NCBI GenBank assembly: GCA_019054805.1 | Contig: JAHQIY010000006.1 | Coordinates: forward strand, 1,798,001-1,862,000 | From: Brachionus manjavacas | Taxonomy: Eukaryota > Rotifera > Eurotatoria > Ploima > Brachionidae | Reading direction: 5' to 3' | Length of the DNA stretch: 64,000 bases | Shown: positions 1 through 13,076 of the stretch, piece by piece | Numbering within the stretch: position 1 is the stretch's first letter | How the letters are laid out: every line of letters begins with the position of its first letter | Made by a program: the position numbers and the translations under genes | Notes under the pieces: generated by a model | Seen by the model: the letters and a program-made list of their open reading frames with translations, nothing else | The model's database searches: none | Told to the model about the DNA's origin: nothing

Positions 1-925
1 TTTTAAGTATTTTATAAGATTTAAACTAGACTGTAGGCGTAGGAATCACAGAAGCGTCATTTTTCAAACATGTTCTTTTTTCGAGACAATCCAAAGAAAG
101 TTGTTTTATTGTTTGCTATACAATTTAAAACGAATTTTGATATTTTTTTTTTAACAAGAAAAATAATTGAGTTGTTCCAAAATTCCTAAAAGATTAAAAT
201 AGAAATTTTTATCATATGAAGAAAAAACTTTTTATTTAAAACAAAAAGTCACAAATCTTGAAACAAAATCAAGTAAAAAGAAATTTAAGAATCACAAAAA
301 TATGCTTTTCTTTAGAAACAAAAATCAATCGAGCGTTTCATTGATTTTATTTGCCTTTATAAATAAACATGGATTTTTCCAAAATTTAAAACAAAAATTC
401 GAAAACTAAATTTTTCGCGGACTGTGCTGGATTGGGGGAATGGTTGTAAGCAGACAAATGGCAAATGCAGAACAGTAGAAACATCAGACAACCATCAAAT
501 ACCAATGCCTTAACTGGAATTCAACAATGAAAGTTATGGTCACCTTTTTTTTACCTTTTTTTTCTAATTTTCAATTTAAATAAACTTTATTGGCCCATGT
601 TTATTAAGACAAGTCTTTATAATTAGAAAAATCCTATGCAGTAATATCAATTAAAAAAAAATCTTCCAAATCAACATTTATTTAGCAATTGAAAATAATT
701 CCATAAGCATCAATCTATTCTTAGTAGCGTCAGGCCCTTAAGAATAAAATTTTGCATTTTTTAGCTCAAATTCGCTTTCAAATTTTGCTTCCATAATAAC
801 ACTCAGCAAAAAAAAAATTATTTTTTCTAATAATAAATTAGAATAAATATTTTGTGTATTATTTTAAAGCGTTCTTTTTTTATTTTATTTTAGCTTATAA
901 TTTAAAGAAACTTAGATTTTTGAAA
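1..925. other. Intergenic, upstream of glucose-6-phosphate isomerase
   Basis: AT-rich sequence with homopolymer runs and no convincing coding frame. A pyrimidine-rich stretch ending in a consensus 3' splice acceptor (TTTTATTTTAG, AG at 892-893) lies about 33 bases before the GPI start codon at 926. It could close an intron in the 5' UTR or accept a trans-spliced leader; no matching donor exon is recognisable. Confidence 0.5.
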
Positions 926-2662
<1,737 letters not shown>

Positions 2663-3228
2663 ATTTAAAATTATTTTTAGTTGCTTTGCTCAATTGATAG
2701 ATGTAACCTAGCACAGACTTATTTTATTTTATGACAAAAAATTTGCGTAGTCATTATTTATTTTGAATAAATTTTCGAGCCCTAAATTTTTTTTGATTTT
2801 TAAATCTATTTTTTTAGGCATTTTGAATTTTAAAAAAAATGTGGTATTCGTGCTATCACCCAAATCCACGTTCTGCAAAATTTCAAAAAATTGGAAACTT
2901 TTAATTGAAGAGTATTTGTACAAGCCGAATTTAAATGATTCAAAAAATGTTTTCGCTAATATAATTTACTAAACCAATTTTAGGTTTTTGGAAAAAATCT
3001 TCATAATCTTTTTGTAAAAAAAATAATATTGAAACTAGAATTCTCATTGTTAGACAATTAGGTTAAAGAAAATAAATACAAAATTATACAGTGAATAGTT
3101 TTTAAAATAAACTAATTTAAAACTAAATTTTCAAATTGTCTTTAGCTATAATTGTCAAAATTCTCTAAAAAAAGCATATTTTTGTTTTAATTTTCATATT
3201 TTATGTCAACTTGTTCGATATTCGTGTT

Positions 3229-3451
3229 AAGTTTATTTTGGCGGTGAAGTTTGGATCAAAAAATGTTTCAAAATATGTTTTATTTAATTTATTTAATTCG
3301 ATTATTGGCAATTATTTTAATAATAAATGTTTAATAATAAACATAATTTGTTAAATGTTTACAAAAGTAAAAAATCAAAAAAATCTTTATTTAGAAGGAT
3401 AAACCGAATATTTTTTTTGCTCCAAACTTCACCCACGCCAATTTATTTTAG
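3229..3451. mobile_element. Small inverted-repeat element (MITE-like)
   Basis: Left arm at about 3231-3255 (GTTTATTTTGGCGGTGAAGT then TTGGA) is matched in inverse orientation by 3421-3450 (TCCAAACTTCACC, then ACGCCAATTTATTTTA), with a small indel. The interior is AT-rich and non-coding. The size and structure fit a non-autonomous DNA element, but no clear target-site duplication was found. Confidence 0.45.
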
Positions 3452-3630
3452 TTTCCAAAAGTTTTTCTAAGTTTTCATAAACGTAGATTACGAATATGCT
3501 ATCAGAAATTGTCGATTGTTGAATTTGTAAAAAAATTAAAAAAATTTGATATAAAATTATCAGTGTTTTCTATTTTCATTTTTTTAAAAATCATAGTTTT
3601 TAATTTTTTCAAAAAAATTTATTTAAATTT

Positions 3631-3698
3631 AATAAATGAAGTGTTAATCAGTCGACTATGATAAGGGCATTATCCTGTTGATTAACCTTGAAATTGAA
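3631..3698 (+). repeat. Dispersed hairpin repeat, LINE 3'-tail type, copy 1
   Basis: The block from AATGAAGTGTTAATC to TTGATTAACCTTGAAATTGA recurs at 34055-34121, where it is followed by a poly(A) run. Both copies contain the inverted pair GTTAATC / GATTAAC enclosing a variable loop. The second copy lies downstream of a LINE-like coding remnant, so this is probably the 3' end of the same LINE family with nearly all of its body missing. Confidence 0.55.
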
Positions 3699-3830
3699 AA
3701 ATTGCAACGTAAAATAACGTAAACTCAGACTTGCGGAAAAGTAAGAAAAAATGTTCATTTCTACTAAAAGGTCATTTGACTTTTAGTAGCGTAATTTTAA
3801 AAATTTTCGGTTTTTAGTAGAAAAATGTTG

Positions 3831-4016
3831 CTAAAAAAAGTGTTCGGCATTAGAAATATACTGCTTAAATCTCTCATAACTTGTAAAACTCAAACCATTT
3901 TTAAAGTCTCTATCTTTTAAATCTTTTAAACACAAATATTTTTGGCATAAATCGGCCTTGTAATCTTCACGATTACCTATCAAGACGATTTTGCTGGTTT
4001 TGTGACCAGTGAACAT
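3831..4016 (-). other. Unassigned short coding-like frame
   Basis: A 61-codon frame starting ATG at 4016. The product is mixed in composition (MFTGHKTSKIVLIGNRED at the start) and looks less AT-biased than random frames nearby. I do not recognise a family. It could be a fragment of a decayed transposon or a stray exon; no splice partners were identified. Confidence 0.15.
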
Positions 4017-4572
4017 AATTTTCTTTTTAACTTTTTTTTAGTTAAATTTAGAAAAAATGTTAGAAATTTTGATTGAACATCCTAAAAATTTAATAAATTT
4101 TAAAATAATCATTTATTTTTATTAAAATTCAAATAAAAAATTTATTCTAATTCATAATCAAAATGAATTTTCGCTAATTTTACTTTTTATGGTTTCTAAA
4201 TTGAAGTAAAATTTGTTGATAGTTTAGAAAAAAAATGAAAATCAAATTTTAACATGCAGTACCTTGATGCTTTTTCTTAAATAATTTTTCTTTCAAAAAT
4301 TGAGAAAGAAAAGAGCAATTGAAGCTTGACTTTCGTTTTTTTTTTAATTTCCTAATTTTTATCTTCAAAATAATTAAAATTGAAAAAAATCACTATCCAA
4401 CTTCAAGACCCTCTATTCTCAAAAATCTGAACAGTTTAAAAACAGTTTAAAAATACAAAAATAAAAGTTTAGAGAAATTATGATCAATCATAAAACCTTA
4501 AAGACTAATTTCTTTGACAACTTTTATTTAAATCCCACATAAGCTTATTGATATGTAATTTCACACGTGAAG

Positions 4573-5261
4573 AAATGTAAATTGGGATTGTTGTTTTAAC
4601 ATACCGATAAAACTTTTAAACATACTAGCAAAACTTTTCAGCATACCTAATATTCATCCCACTATACCTGCATTATTAACATAACAAACACCTTAATAAC
4701 ATACTAAAATCTGATTGACAAACTAATAATATTTTTCAAAAAGTCTTCCCGAATTTTCACTTGAATGACCTCCCGGTAGCAAGTGCAAACAATTCGCTAA
4801 AAAGCATTCGAAATGGAAATTTTTTGAACAAGATAATAATTTTTCTTCCTTTTTAATTTAAATTAGAATAAAAATTTTTATTTTAATCTAAAATGTGTGG
4901 TGGAAATTTGTTGATAATAAGACAATTACAAGAGTCTAATAATTTTGTGAACAAACTCAAGCTTGGTGGACCGAAAATATGAGAGAGATCATTGATAAAA
5001 AATCCAAATCATTTTTTTTTAATTTACTTAAATTGATTTAAATTTAAAATATTTCTTATGTAAAACTTTTTATTTATTTCAAAAATTCAGCATGCTTAAC
5101 AGTTTTTTGGTTGTTTTAAAAAGGCATGTTTTTCAGCAAAAAGTTTGCAAATAAGTAAAGAATGCTGAGATAAAAAATGGGTATGCTGAAAAGTTTCACT
5201 AGTATGTTAAAAAGCTTTTGATAGTATGTTGGTCAAGTAGACCCAATGCAAATTTACATTT
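4573..5261. mobile_element. Inverted-repeat DNA element, about 0.7 kb
   Basis: The left arm (about 4573-4647) and the right arm (about 5181-5261) are imperfect inverted repeats. Shared motifs, read inward, are AAATGTAAATT, AACATAC, AACATACTAG and AAACTTTTCAGCATACC. The interior is AT-rich and non-coding. The arms of 75-80 bp and the absence of an ORF fit a non-autonomous TIR or foldback element. No target-site duplication is evident at the arm ends. Confidence 0.5.
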
Positions 5262-7299
5262 AATCAAGTAACTTTTAATAAAACCTTACAAAATAGTTAC
5301 GGCCAAATGAAAAAAAATGTGATTTTGGCTTAAATATTTAAATTTTCAATGAATTAAAAAAACATCTGACAATTTCTTACATTTCTTACATTTCTTATAA
5401 ACTAAACATTTTTTGACGAAATTTAGTAAAATTTGAAATTTTACTTTAATTTTTTTTAAATGACATCAAATTAATATAATTATTTAACTGAAAATTATGT
5501 TTTCTTCTACTTTTTTATTAGATAGGGCCTTATTGCTTAAAAACGCAAAAAATAAACTTGTGTACCATTTTCAAACTTCTAAAATTCTTAAATTTTAAAA
5601 TAAAATTTAAGAAGAATTTTAATTTGAAATTACGTTTTTTAATTTGTGCCTTTAGAGCTTCAAAATGAGTCATTATTAGTTTTCTAACTTTAGGACAGAA
5701 TTCGATCTAGAGAAACAATGGACTTTTATTTTTTTTAACAAATTTTAAGTTTTTTCTTTAGTTTTGAAGGGTTTACATTTTTTTTTAGATTACTCCCAAT
5801 TTTATCGTCCCTTTGCTTAAAAGACTCCACTATAGTATAATTATAAAAAAAATTAACTTGATTTTCCTTGAAATTTTAAATATTTATATTTTATCAAATT
5901 TTGCAAGAAAATTCAGGTGGGTTATTTTTAATTATGTGTATTTTTTTCTTATTCAGCTTTTTGATGCAAAAATCTTTAAGCATATTTGTATGTTTTGAAA
6001 AACGTGCCCTAATAGTTTTAATGGGATATTTTTCTTAAAAAACTTAAATTAATAAAATTTAATTTTTATTTATTATTTTTTGTTTTCTGAAACCGATGTT
6101 TACCACAATACGAAATTTTCTAGTTTGACTTTTCTTAAAAGTTAAAAATTATAAAAGATAAAACGGGGGCCGATTAAAATTGACATATTGACAATATTTA
6201 TATATTTATTTATCTCACTTTTTTTGAATAAAAAAATTAGCTAGACCATCTTTTTTGTTAAATTATTATAATTCATCTTGAATTAAAAAGTAATAATAGC
6301 TTCTTGGTCATTTTTGAACGTTCGGAGTAAGGGGATGTCATATTCCCGAAGGATGACGTGGTACCAAAATTTATAATTTTTATTCATCGGTCAAGATTAC
6401 TTAAAAAAATTTAAAATTTGAATGCTTTTCAAAATTTTAACAATTTCTTTTCTCAATCTGATCTTAATAATAAACCATATCCTTTTAAAATAGCAGCTGT
6501 AAATTGAAAAAATAAATAAAAGGTATTTGATTGAAGCTTTGTCTAAAGTTTCTACTCCAAACCTCCAATTGATGAATAATCCCGATATAAAGTATCACAC
6601 CATTTGTCCAAGTTATTAGCAATTTATGAACTTTTTCAATTTTTTCAATCTATTTTCTTTTCTTAGTCCTATAAACTATTGAAAATTAATAAAGAATATT
6701 CATTTTTTTATTAAGTTTTTAATATTTTTTTATTTTTAGAATTTTTATTAGATTATATTAATTTTATTAGATTATTTTTAAGTGGAGTTGAGTAAGTGGT
6801 CAGAGAAACTGCCCCTACCATTGACTTGGATAACTGAAATAAATAAAATTTCTAACAATTTCATTTATTTATTAAAATTCAAATAAAATTTCAATATTCA
6901 AAAATTCAATAAAATTTATTTACTTTATTTTTATTAATTAATAAATATGAAACTATTTAAAGATTATTTCTCTTAAAAATTACTAAACGATAGGAGTTAC
7001 ACACTTTTTTCTATCAATTTTTAAATCAGAACTAGAACATGTTAAATTGATCATGGCAATTTACCATTATGAGGCTAACTACTTAAATTTTGTTAAGATT
7101 AATTCTTTTTTTAATCACTAGGCGAGGACAGAAATGGGATTAAAAAAGTTTAAAAAATTTTAAGAATCTCTAATGATACTTGTGAAATAAAAAGTATCCA
7201 AGAGTTCTATTTTGTTCTTTTTTTATTATTAATAAATAAATCTAAATTCATTTTTGAGTTTATTTTAATTTTTTTGTTTTGTGCTAATTTTTTGTCAAA

Positions 7300-9510
7300 A
7301 TGATGTCTAAAGGCAACAAATACACCAAATTCCTGATGAATTTAAGCCAGCTTAACAAGGAAATTAAGTCAAAGGTATCACCGAACAACCAACAACCAAT
7401 AGTAGACCAATCTTCCGAGATTCACCAAGACTATAACGAGGTTCTTTCTAATCTAACTGAAACTCTTAACCAAAAGACAACTGAAGAACCAATAACAGTT
7501 CCCCAGGTTGACTTTGTTCCCGTAAAAACCAAAGGAATCCTCAAAAAAACCGATAGTACGACCAGCACTGGCAAAAGTCGCAAAAGTATTGTAATAAACA
7601 CTGCTAAGAATCAAATAAGAGAATATGAGCCAGAATACCGCAACTTGTATTTTAACGAAAAGCAAAATTTTAAGCCCAAGGCTCCCGAATTCTATGAAAA
7701 AGTGCCACCAGAGCCAGCAAATCAACAACAGTCTAAAATTAACAATGATATTCAAACTGAACAAAATGATCCTGTTCTTGCTGATTCATCACTTCAAACG
7801 AATCAGCTTGAAATCGAAGAAAGTGAATTGGTTTCCCATAGCGAAACTGCTGAAAATCCAAATCTAAATGAAGACAATTTCCAAAAATTGCTTGAAATTC
7901 TTGCAATGCAAGTTAAAATTCATAATAACAACAATCAAAAAAATGGCCAAATGATCCTGTCCACTTTTATTGACGAAATCGTGGCCCTGGATGTGCTCAA
8001 AAAGGCTGTCATCCAGCATCCCTATGAATCAATCAACAATCTTGATACCATTTTCAACTGGATCTCAATCCGCATTCAAGAAATAAATCCCTTTTATGTT
8101 TACAAAGTTCTTGACTATCTTTACACTTTGTTTAAATTTCTGATCACAAATGAACTCAAAATCACCGACTACCAGGCTAATTTGATAATACCATGTTTGA
8201 TTGAGAATTTTTCAGACTCAAGACCTTACATTCAGCCAGCAATATCTATTCTCCTAAAGCAATTGTCCATTTGTTACGATGACCGCAAGATTTTCAAGCA
8301 CCTAATGGACTTCTTAAAGGCCAGCAATGACACGATTCGAATCCAGTGTCTAGAAGAGATCAGCTTCTTGCTGAACACATTTTATATGGAATCATACCAA
8401 CCAGAAACATCTATGAATGAAATAGCCAGTCTCATTGATGACAAGAATAGGACAATAGGATCTAGTGCCATGACCATTATAGCAGTTTGTTTCATCAATT
8501 ACGGCAATGACGCTTTTGATTATATCAACAATTATGATTACATTCCGATGATCAAGCGCCATTTGAATGCCAATTATGAGCACATCAATGATTTAGCGAG
8601 ACAAAAATTTTCGCTGGACGCCCAAATTCCACTCGTCTTCAAGTATGTAATCCATAAATGCAAGACGATTGATGAGGAAGTGCTAGAATTTGGCAAAAAA
8701 GAAAATATTAAAGACTATGTAGACGGGGTTAATGACAGAATTGTGGAAAACTGTGTCAATGCTCTGCTAAATGTGGACCTGTTTTTGCTTGATGAGCAGC
8801 AATTTAGCCTTCTGGAAGATCATGTGGATAATTTAGTAAGAAATTGTAGCATTGCCATGAACAAGGTGTTGATTGAGTACTCTACCAACAAGGACTCTCT
8901 GATTTTAAATGACTTGATTCAAATTGTTTTTACAACTGTGTCGCATTTGTTTGCGAAAGGCTTGGGCAAGATGGTTGGCGTTGGCAATTTGAGAATGTTC
9001 ATGTTTAGTTTGGTGATTGGAAAAAAAATTATGAGCAAAAGAGACGAGAAATTGGAAATGATTGATAAAATTTTTAAAAAGGTGACATTGCTCGCTGATG
9101 AGACCAGTTGCTTGATAGCTTTGTTCCAAGTGCTTGATGAAAGTTTAAAAAAAGAAAATTCTCTGCTCGAATTCAGCAACTATGTAGTTAAGATAATTCT
9201 GTTCAGACTTAAAGGCATTGAATTCAGCCAAATTGATGGAAAGACAGACGAAAAACTGGAAACATTGAATCTAGAGCTGATCCAAAAATTAGATGCCCCT
9301 TTGGTGCTGACTGAGATTCATGAATTTTTAGAAGACAATCCGACATTGAATACAGACTTGACTGCAGGTATGATGGTAACAGCAATCAATGCTATTCTGC
9401 AAGATCTGGTCACATTTTACGGATCAGAAATTTTGAATTTTTTGGATGAAAAAGTTGTATCGAGTAGAAGTCAAATAAGGAAAAAAATTACTCAATATAT
9501 GAATCAATAA
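7300..9510 (+). CDS. XMAP215/CKAP5-like TOG protein, C-terminal-half type
   Basis: An uninterrupted 736-codon frame. Residues 1-190 are polar and probably disordered, with a Lys/Ser-rich patch around 85-100. From about residue 195 to the end the protein is helical and resembles the last TOG domains and tail of XMAP215/ch-TOG microtubule polymerases: TOG-like segments around residues 215-440 and 480-620, then a tail with LVLTEIHEFLEDNP, which matches the family's LLDIHxF segment. Full-length family members have five TOG domains and about 2000 residues; the first domains are missing here and no upstream exon is visible. The single-exon structure contrasts with the spliced neighbours and could reflect a retrocopy. 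An AATAAA polyadenylation signal overlaps the stop codon. Family assignment is by pattern recognition only; a more general HEAT/armadillo protein is the alternative. Confidence 0.6.
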   Translation: MMSKGNKYTKFLMNLSQLNKEIKSKVSPNNQQPIVDQSSEIHQDYNEVLSNLTETLNQKTTEEPITVPQVDFVPVKTKGILKKTDSTTSTGKSRKSIVINTAKNQIREYEPEYRNLYFNEKQNFKPKAPEFYEKVPPEPANQQQSKINNDIQTEQNDPVLADSSLQTNQLEIEESELVSHSETAENPNLNEDNFQKLLEILAMQVKIHNNNNQKNGQMILSTFIDEIVALDVLKKAVIQHPYESINNLDTIFNWISIRIQEINPFYVYKVLDYLYTLFKFLITNELKITDYQANLIIPCLIENFSDSRPYIQPAISILLKQLSICYDDRKIFKHLMDFLKASNDTIRIQCLEEISFLLNTFYMESYQPETSMNEIASLIDDKNRTIGSSAMTIIAVCFINYGNDAFDYINNYDYIPMIKRHLNANYEHINDLARQKFSLDAQIPLVFKYVIHKCKTIDEEVLEFGKKENIKDYVDGVNDRIVENCVNALLNVDLFLLDEQQFSLLEDHVDNLVRNCSIAMNKVLIEYSTNKDSLILNDLIQIVFTTVSHLFAKGLGKMVGVGNLRMFMFSLVIGKKIMSKRDEKLEMIDKIFKKVTLLADETSCLIALFQVLDESLKKENSLLEFSNYVVKIILFRLKGIEFSQIDGKTDEKLETLNLELIQKLDAPLVLTEIHEFLEDNPTLNTDLTAGMMVTAINAILQDLVTFYGSEILNFLDEKVVSSRSQIRKKITQYMNQ

Positions 9511-10530
9511 AAATGTCTTTGCTCATTTATTTTCTTACTTTTTTACAAAATGGTATTTAGTTATTCGTAAAAGATTAAAATTTCAATAATTTTTAATTAT
9601 GATTAAGAAAACCAAATCTAATCATTTTCCTGATGAATGTATCTTAATAAATCTAAAAAATTTAAAAATTGCCTCTTAATAAATTTTACACCAACTTAAA
9701 TTTTAAAATATCCAGAAAAATTAGATGATTATGTCTGATTAGACCCCATTTTTTCTTCCACTTTCTTTTTCTCTAACATGTATTTAGTAAAAAAATAGTA
9801 AAAAAATTTCTCGTTTACTTAGTATTTTAGTGATGTGATCAATATGTAGGAATGAAAATATACGTCGATATGTCGTAACTTCTCGATCACTTTAGCTTTA
9901 ACAGAATATTAATTATTAAAAGAGAGCCTAATTTACTTTATTCGATAAAGACGAGAAATATTTTTTTTTTCATTGATTAAATACTATAGAATTTTATTCA
10001 AATGTCTAAATTTAAATTTTATTTACTCATGTATAATTTTTTTTTATTAATTTTAAGATATAATATTAATGTAAAATTTTCTTTATTTAAATGTTGAGTT
10101 TTTAGCTTGTGTCAAAATTAGACAAATGTTTTTAAATATGTGATGGTTAGGTCCGAAAATACAACATACCTAGTTTACAAGTGTACACATTTCACTATCA
10201 AAAAATTTATGCTAGTACTTTTTGCATCTTTTTTACCTAAAATATTTTTTCTCACGTAAAAAAAGGCAAAAAATAAAACGTTGTTGGTCACAAGTCAAAG
10301 TCAGAGATGACTTTGAAATCCATGATTATCAAAATTAATGTTCAAAACTTCAGTTTATTTTATTTATTGTTAAATTAACCTCCATTGAAGGAGAAAGAGA
10401 ATATATAAAAAAAAAGAAAAAAAAAGTTAAATATATAAAAAAGGTAAAAAAAACTAATCACCAATATTTGTTCCACTGGAACTCCCAAATGACTTAGTTA
10501 AATTAATTAATTTATTTAAAAAATAATTAA
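9511..10530. other. Intergenic, no gene seen
   Basis: AT-rich spacer. A short stretch near 10288-10325 contains GTCACAAGTCAAAGTC followed by GATGACTTTGA, resembling the motif family of the foldback element at 49.9-50.7 kb. Nothing else is supported. Confidence 0.4.
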
Positions 10531-11600
10531 GGCGAAGCCTTGGCCGGTTGGAATGGAGATTTAGTTCTTCCTTTCAGCCACATAATAGATTTTTGATACC
10601 ACATAATGTAAAAAAAAAAATAATACAATTTTTTTTGAAAAAAGTTAAATGAGTTTTATTTCTGTTTTTAAATTTTCTTATATATGTTAAATGAACAAAT
10701 TAATAATTTTCATAAATTTTCATAGAAAAAATTTAAAAACTCATTATGTAAAATTTTTAAGGTTTTAATCCAAATTGAAAAATGTAGAATTAGAATAATG
10801 AATTCATTAAATTGGTGCTATTTTTAGGAAAAAATCGAATGGGTGTTGAGTTTTTCTTGTTTATTTTTGGTTAATTAAATTAATAAGTAGTGTAAAGTAA
10901 TTGCTGTCGTTAATATTTTTTAGGCAAAGTTTAACGGAGTCAGCTAGTCCATTCTCTTGCTTAAACTGTAATTTGAGATCCTTTTTGAGAGCTTCAAGAT
11001 TAGAATTTATATTACTTATTTCTGAGGTAAAATGAGATTCCAAAAGAACAATGTTCTGATTGAAAGACTTTAATTTATTCCCCATAGTTGGTTTGTTTAG
11101 ACACAAATCTTGATAGATCACAAAAGCCATTCTGTTAAATTTGATTGTACTTATAAACGAAAGTTTGGAAAAAACGTACAGCTGATCAAAGTTGAACAAC
11201 TGAAGTGCATTTAAAACGCTGGTCATGTGAACTTTGGTTTAAGACCTAATATTTGCCTAATTAGATTGTTTTGAGAAATGTTTAAGTAATTTCTTGTTGA
11301 TTTATTAAGTGTTAGTGTCTCAAGCCCATAAGTGAATTGTGATAAACAGTATGTTTTGTATATAAATGCTTGTAAAAATGGAGAAATTTCCCCTTTTTTT
11401 AACCCCAAATATGAGAGAGAAAACAAGGCGTGTTGTACTTTAATAAATTTATTTACTGCAATATTATGATAGTCAAAGTTATTTGATATTTCTACTCCTA
11501 GATATTTAATTTTATTTACTTTGTCCAAGTTATTTTTTCCAAGAAAAAAAGTATTTTTAAATAATTGCGGACCAAACTCAATTATTGATGACTTTTAAAG
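10531..11600 (-). pseudogene. 5'-truncated LINE remnant, reverse transcriptase C-terminus and 3' tail
   Basis: On the minus strand, 11528-11223 encodes the region after the RT catalytic core (IKYLGVEISNNFDYH, typical of the FLG-type segment of jockey/CR1-like LINE proteins), followed with a frame change by 11226-10861, a coiled-coil-rich C-terminus. The 3' UTR ends near 10531 in a tail with a short stem (AAGGC, loop TTC, GCCTT in the element's sense). A similar tail occurs at 49578-49640. The endonuclease and catalytic RT domains are absent, so this is a dead insertion. Confidence 0.7.
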
Positions 11601-12607
11601 GTTAAATTTTATTTTCCATTTGTTTACAAACTTCAGTTTATATAAAATTGGTTAACTAGTCTTTCTTAGTTAAAATGATAGCTTTAATTTTTTAATCTTT
11701 TTTTTTAAATATTCTTGAATTAAAATTCTTTTAATGTTTAATTTGCATTGTTTTTAAAAAACATTATAAATAAAATAAAGAATTCATGTTGGTTATCCAA
11801 GAATTTGCTTTCCTAAATTGGAAAGCTGTCTTTTTACTAACATCAATATTTAAAGTTACAAATTTCAAGATTCTAACTATGATTTCTGTTAATTACAAAA
11901 TCAATTATTTAATATTTTAACTAACTTCTTTATAATTCAGATTTTTGAAATTGAATGTTTATAGTGAAAAAAAGATAAAAAAATTTAGAACAATTAACTT
12001 TATTAAAATGTAACTTAAAAATAAAGAAAATATGAACATGAAAAAATGAGAAAAAAATACAAAATTTTTTTTTAATTTTCAAAATTGTATAACAAGAAGG
12101 AATATTGCAAAATTCAATATTTGCAATTTTGACCAATTCTGAAAAAAAACATACGATTTATTTAGGTTAATGATTTGATTTACTAAAAAAAAATATGAAT
12201 TACTGATATTGGCGAAAAAGGTGCAACAAAGTTTGCTTCAGTTCGTTGCGGTATTTTTTTAAAATATGTTTTATTGTCCTTGAATTTTAATTTACCAAAA
12301 AAAAAAAGAATTTTTGTTCAATTTAAATTTGAATTTCACAACACCAGTTAAAAAAAGAAAATTATTTTACATTAGAGTGTTTAAATTTTTAATTCAGGTT
12401 AGATAAAAGTAAAATATAAAATTTTTCACAAAATGTATTTATTCGTATGAAGAAGCTCTAACTAAAAATACCCCAAACTTTTTGTTTTCTTCCCCAAATA
12501 TTTAAAAAAAATCAATGAATAAAGATTATCCATAAAAAATATAAAAATTGTTATCGTTTAATTTCTTAAAAAAAGCTAATTCTTATTTATACAATTGAAT
12601 TGAATTC
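11601..12607. other. Intergenic, no gene seen
   Basis: AT-rich sequence with stop codons in all frames; nothing recognisable. Confidence 0.4.
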
Positions 12608-13076
12608 ACCCTCGCGTTCTTAAGCAGTGTGCCACGGATATCGCTCGGCTACTAGCTCATATTTTAAATTTGTCCCTCATCACCTCAGCTCTTCCTGCGA
12701 TATGGAGTTTGGCAAACGTCACCCTTTTTAAGAAAGGTAGTCGTGTCAATGCGTCCAATTATCGTCTGATTTCATTGACATTAGTGGTCTGCAGAATAAT
12801 GAAATCCCTTGTCCGTGTCGCATTTATGCGCAAGTAGATTACTTGCTCCGCAACAGCACGGGTTTGTTCCAAAGAAAGCATGTAGCACTAATCTTCTTGA
12901 GACTGTTGACGCTATCACATCGGCGATGTAGAATAAGAAGCCAGTCGATATTGTTCGACTTTGCGAAAGCCTTCGACAAGGTTCCTCATGGTAGGCTGAT
13001 AAAAAAGCTAAGAACTGTTGGCATCCACGATCAACTTCTCGACTGGATTAAACTTTTCCTGAAGGATAGGAAGTAA
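12608..13076 (+). pseudogene. Reverse transcriptase fragment of a LINE (jockey/CR1-like)
   Basis: The plus-strand frame from about 12627 gives ARLLAHILNLSLITSALPA, then a WSLANVTLFKKGSR and NYRLISLT segment, the classical start of a LINE RT domain. It ends in a stop near 12838. A second frame (12843-13076) supplies FDFAKAFDKVPHGRLIKKL, the RT motif with the first catalytic aspartate. The FADD catalytic box, endonuclease and 3' end are missing. The base composition is noticeably less AT-rich than the flanks, so this is a fragment of a different LINE lineage from the others here. Confidence 0.75.

Larger units (their letters stand above)
2663..7299. other. Long AT-rich intergenic region
   Basis: About 4.6 kb with no recognisable gene. 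It contains a small inverted-repeat element (3229-3451), a LINE-tail-like hairpin repeat (3631-3698), a short unassigned frame on the minus strand (3831-4016) and a larger inverted-repeat element (4573-5261), each listed separately. The remainder (roughly 5270-7299) is low-complexity AT-rich DNA in which I see nothing specific. Confidence 0.6.

Noticed and set aside
3631-3698. Hammerhead ribozyme at the GTTAATC hairpin repeats
   Set aside because: The core CTGATGA and the paired GAAA positions are absent in both copies (CTGTTGATTAAC occurs instead), so only a simple hairpin is supported.
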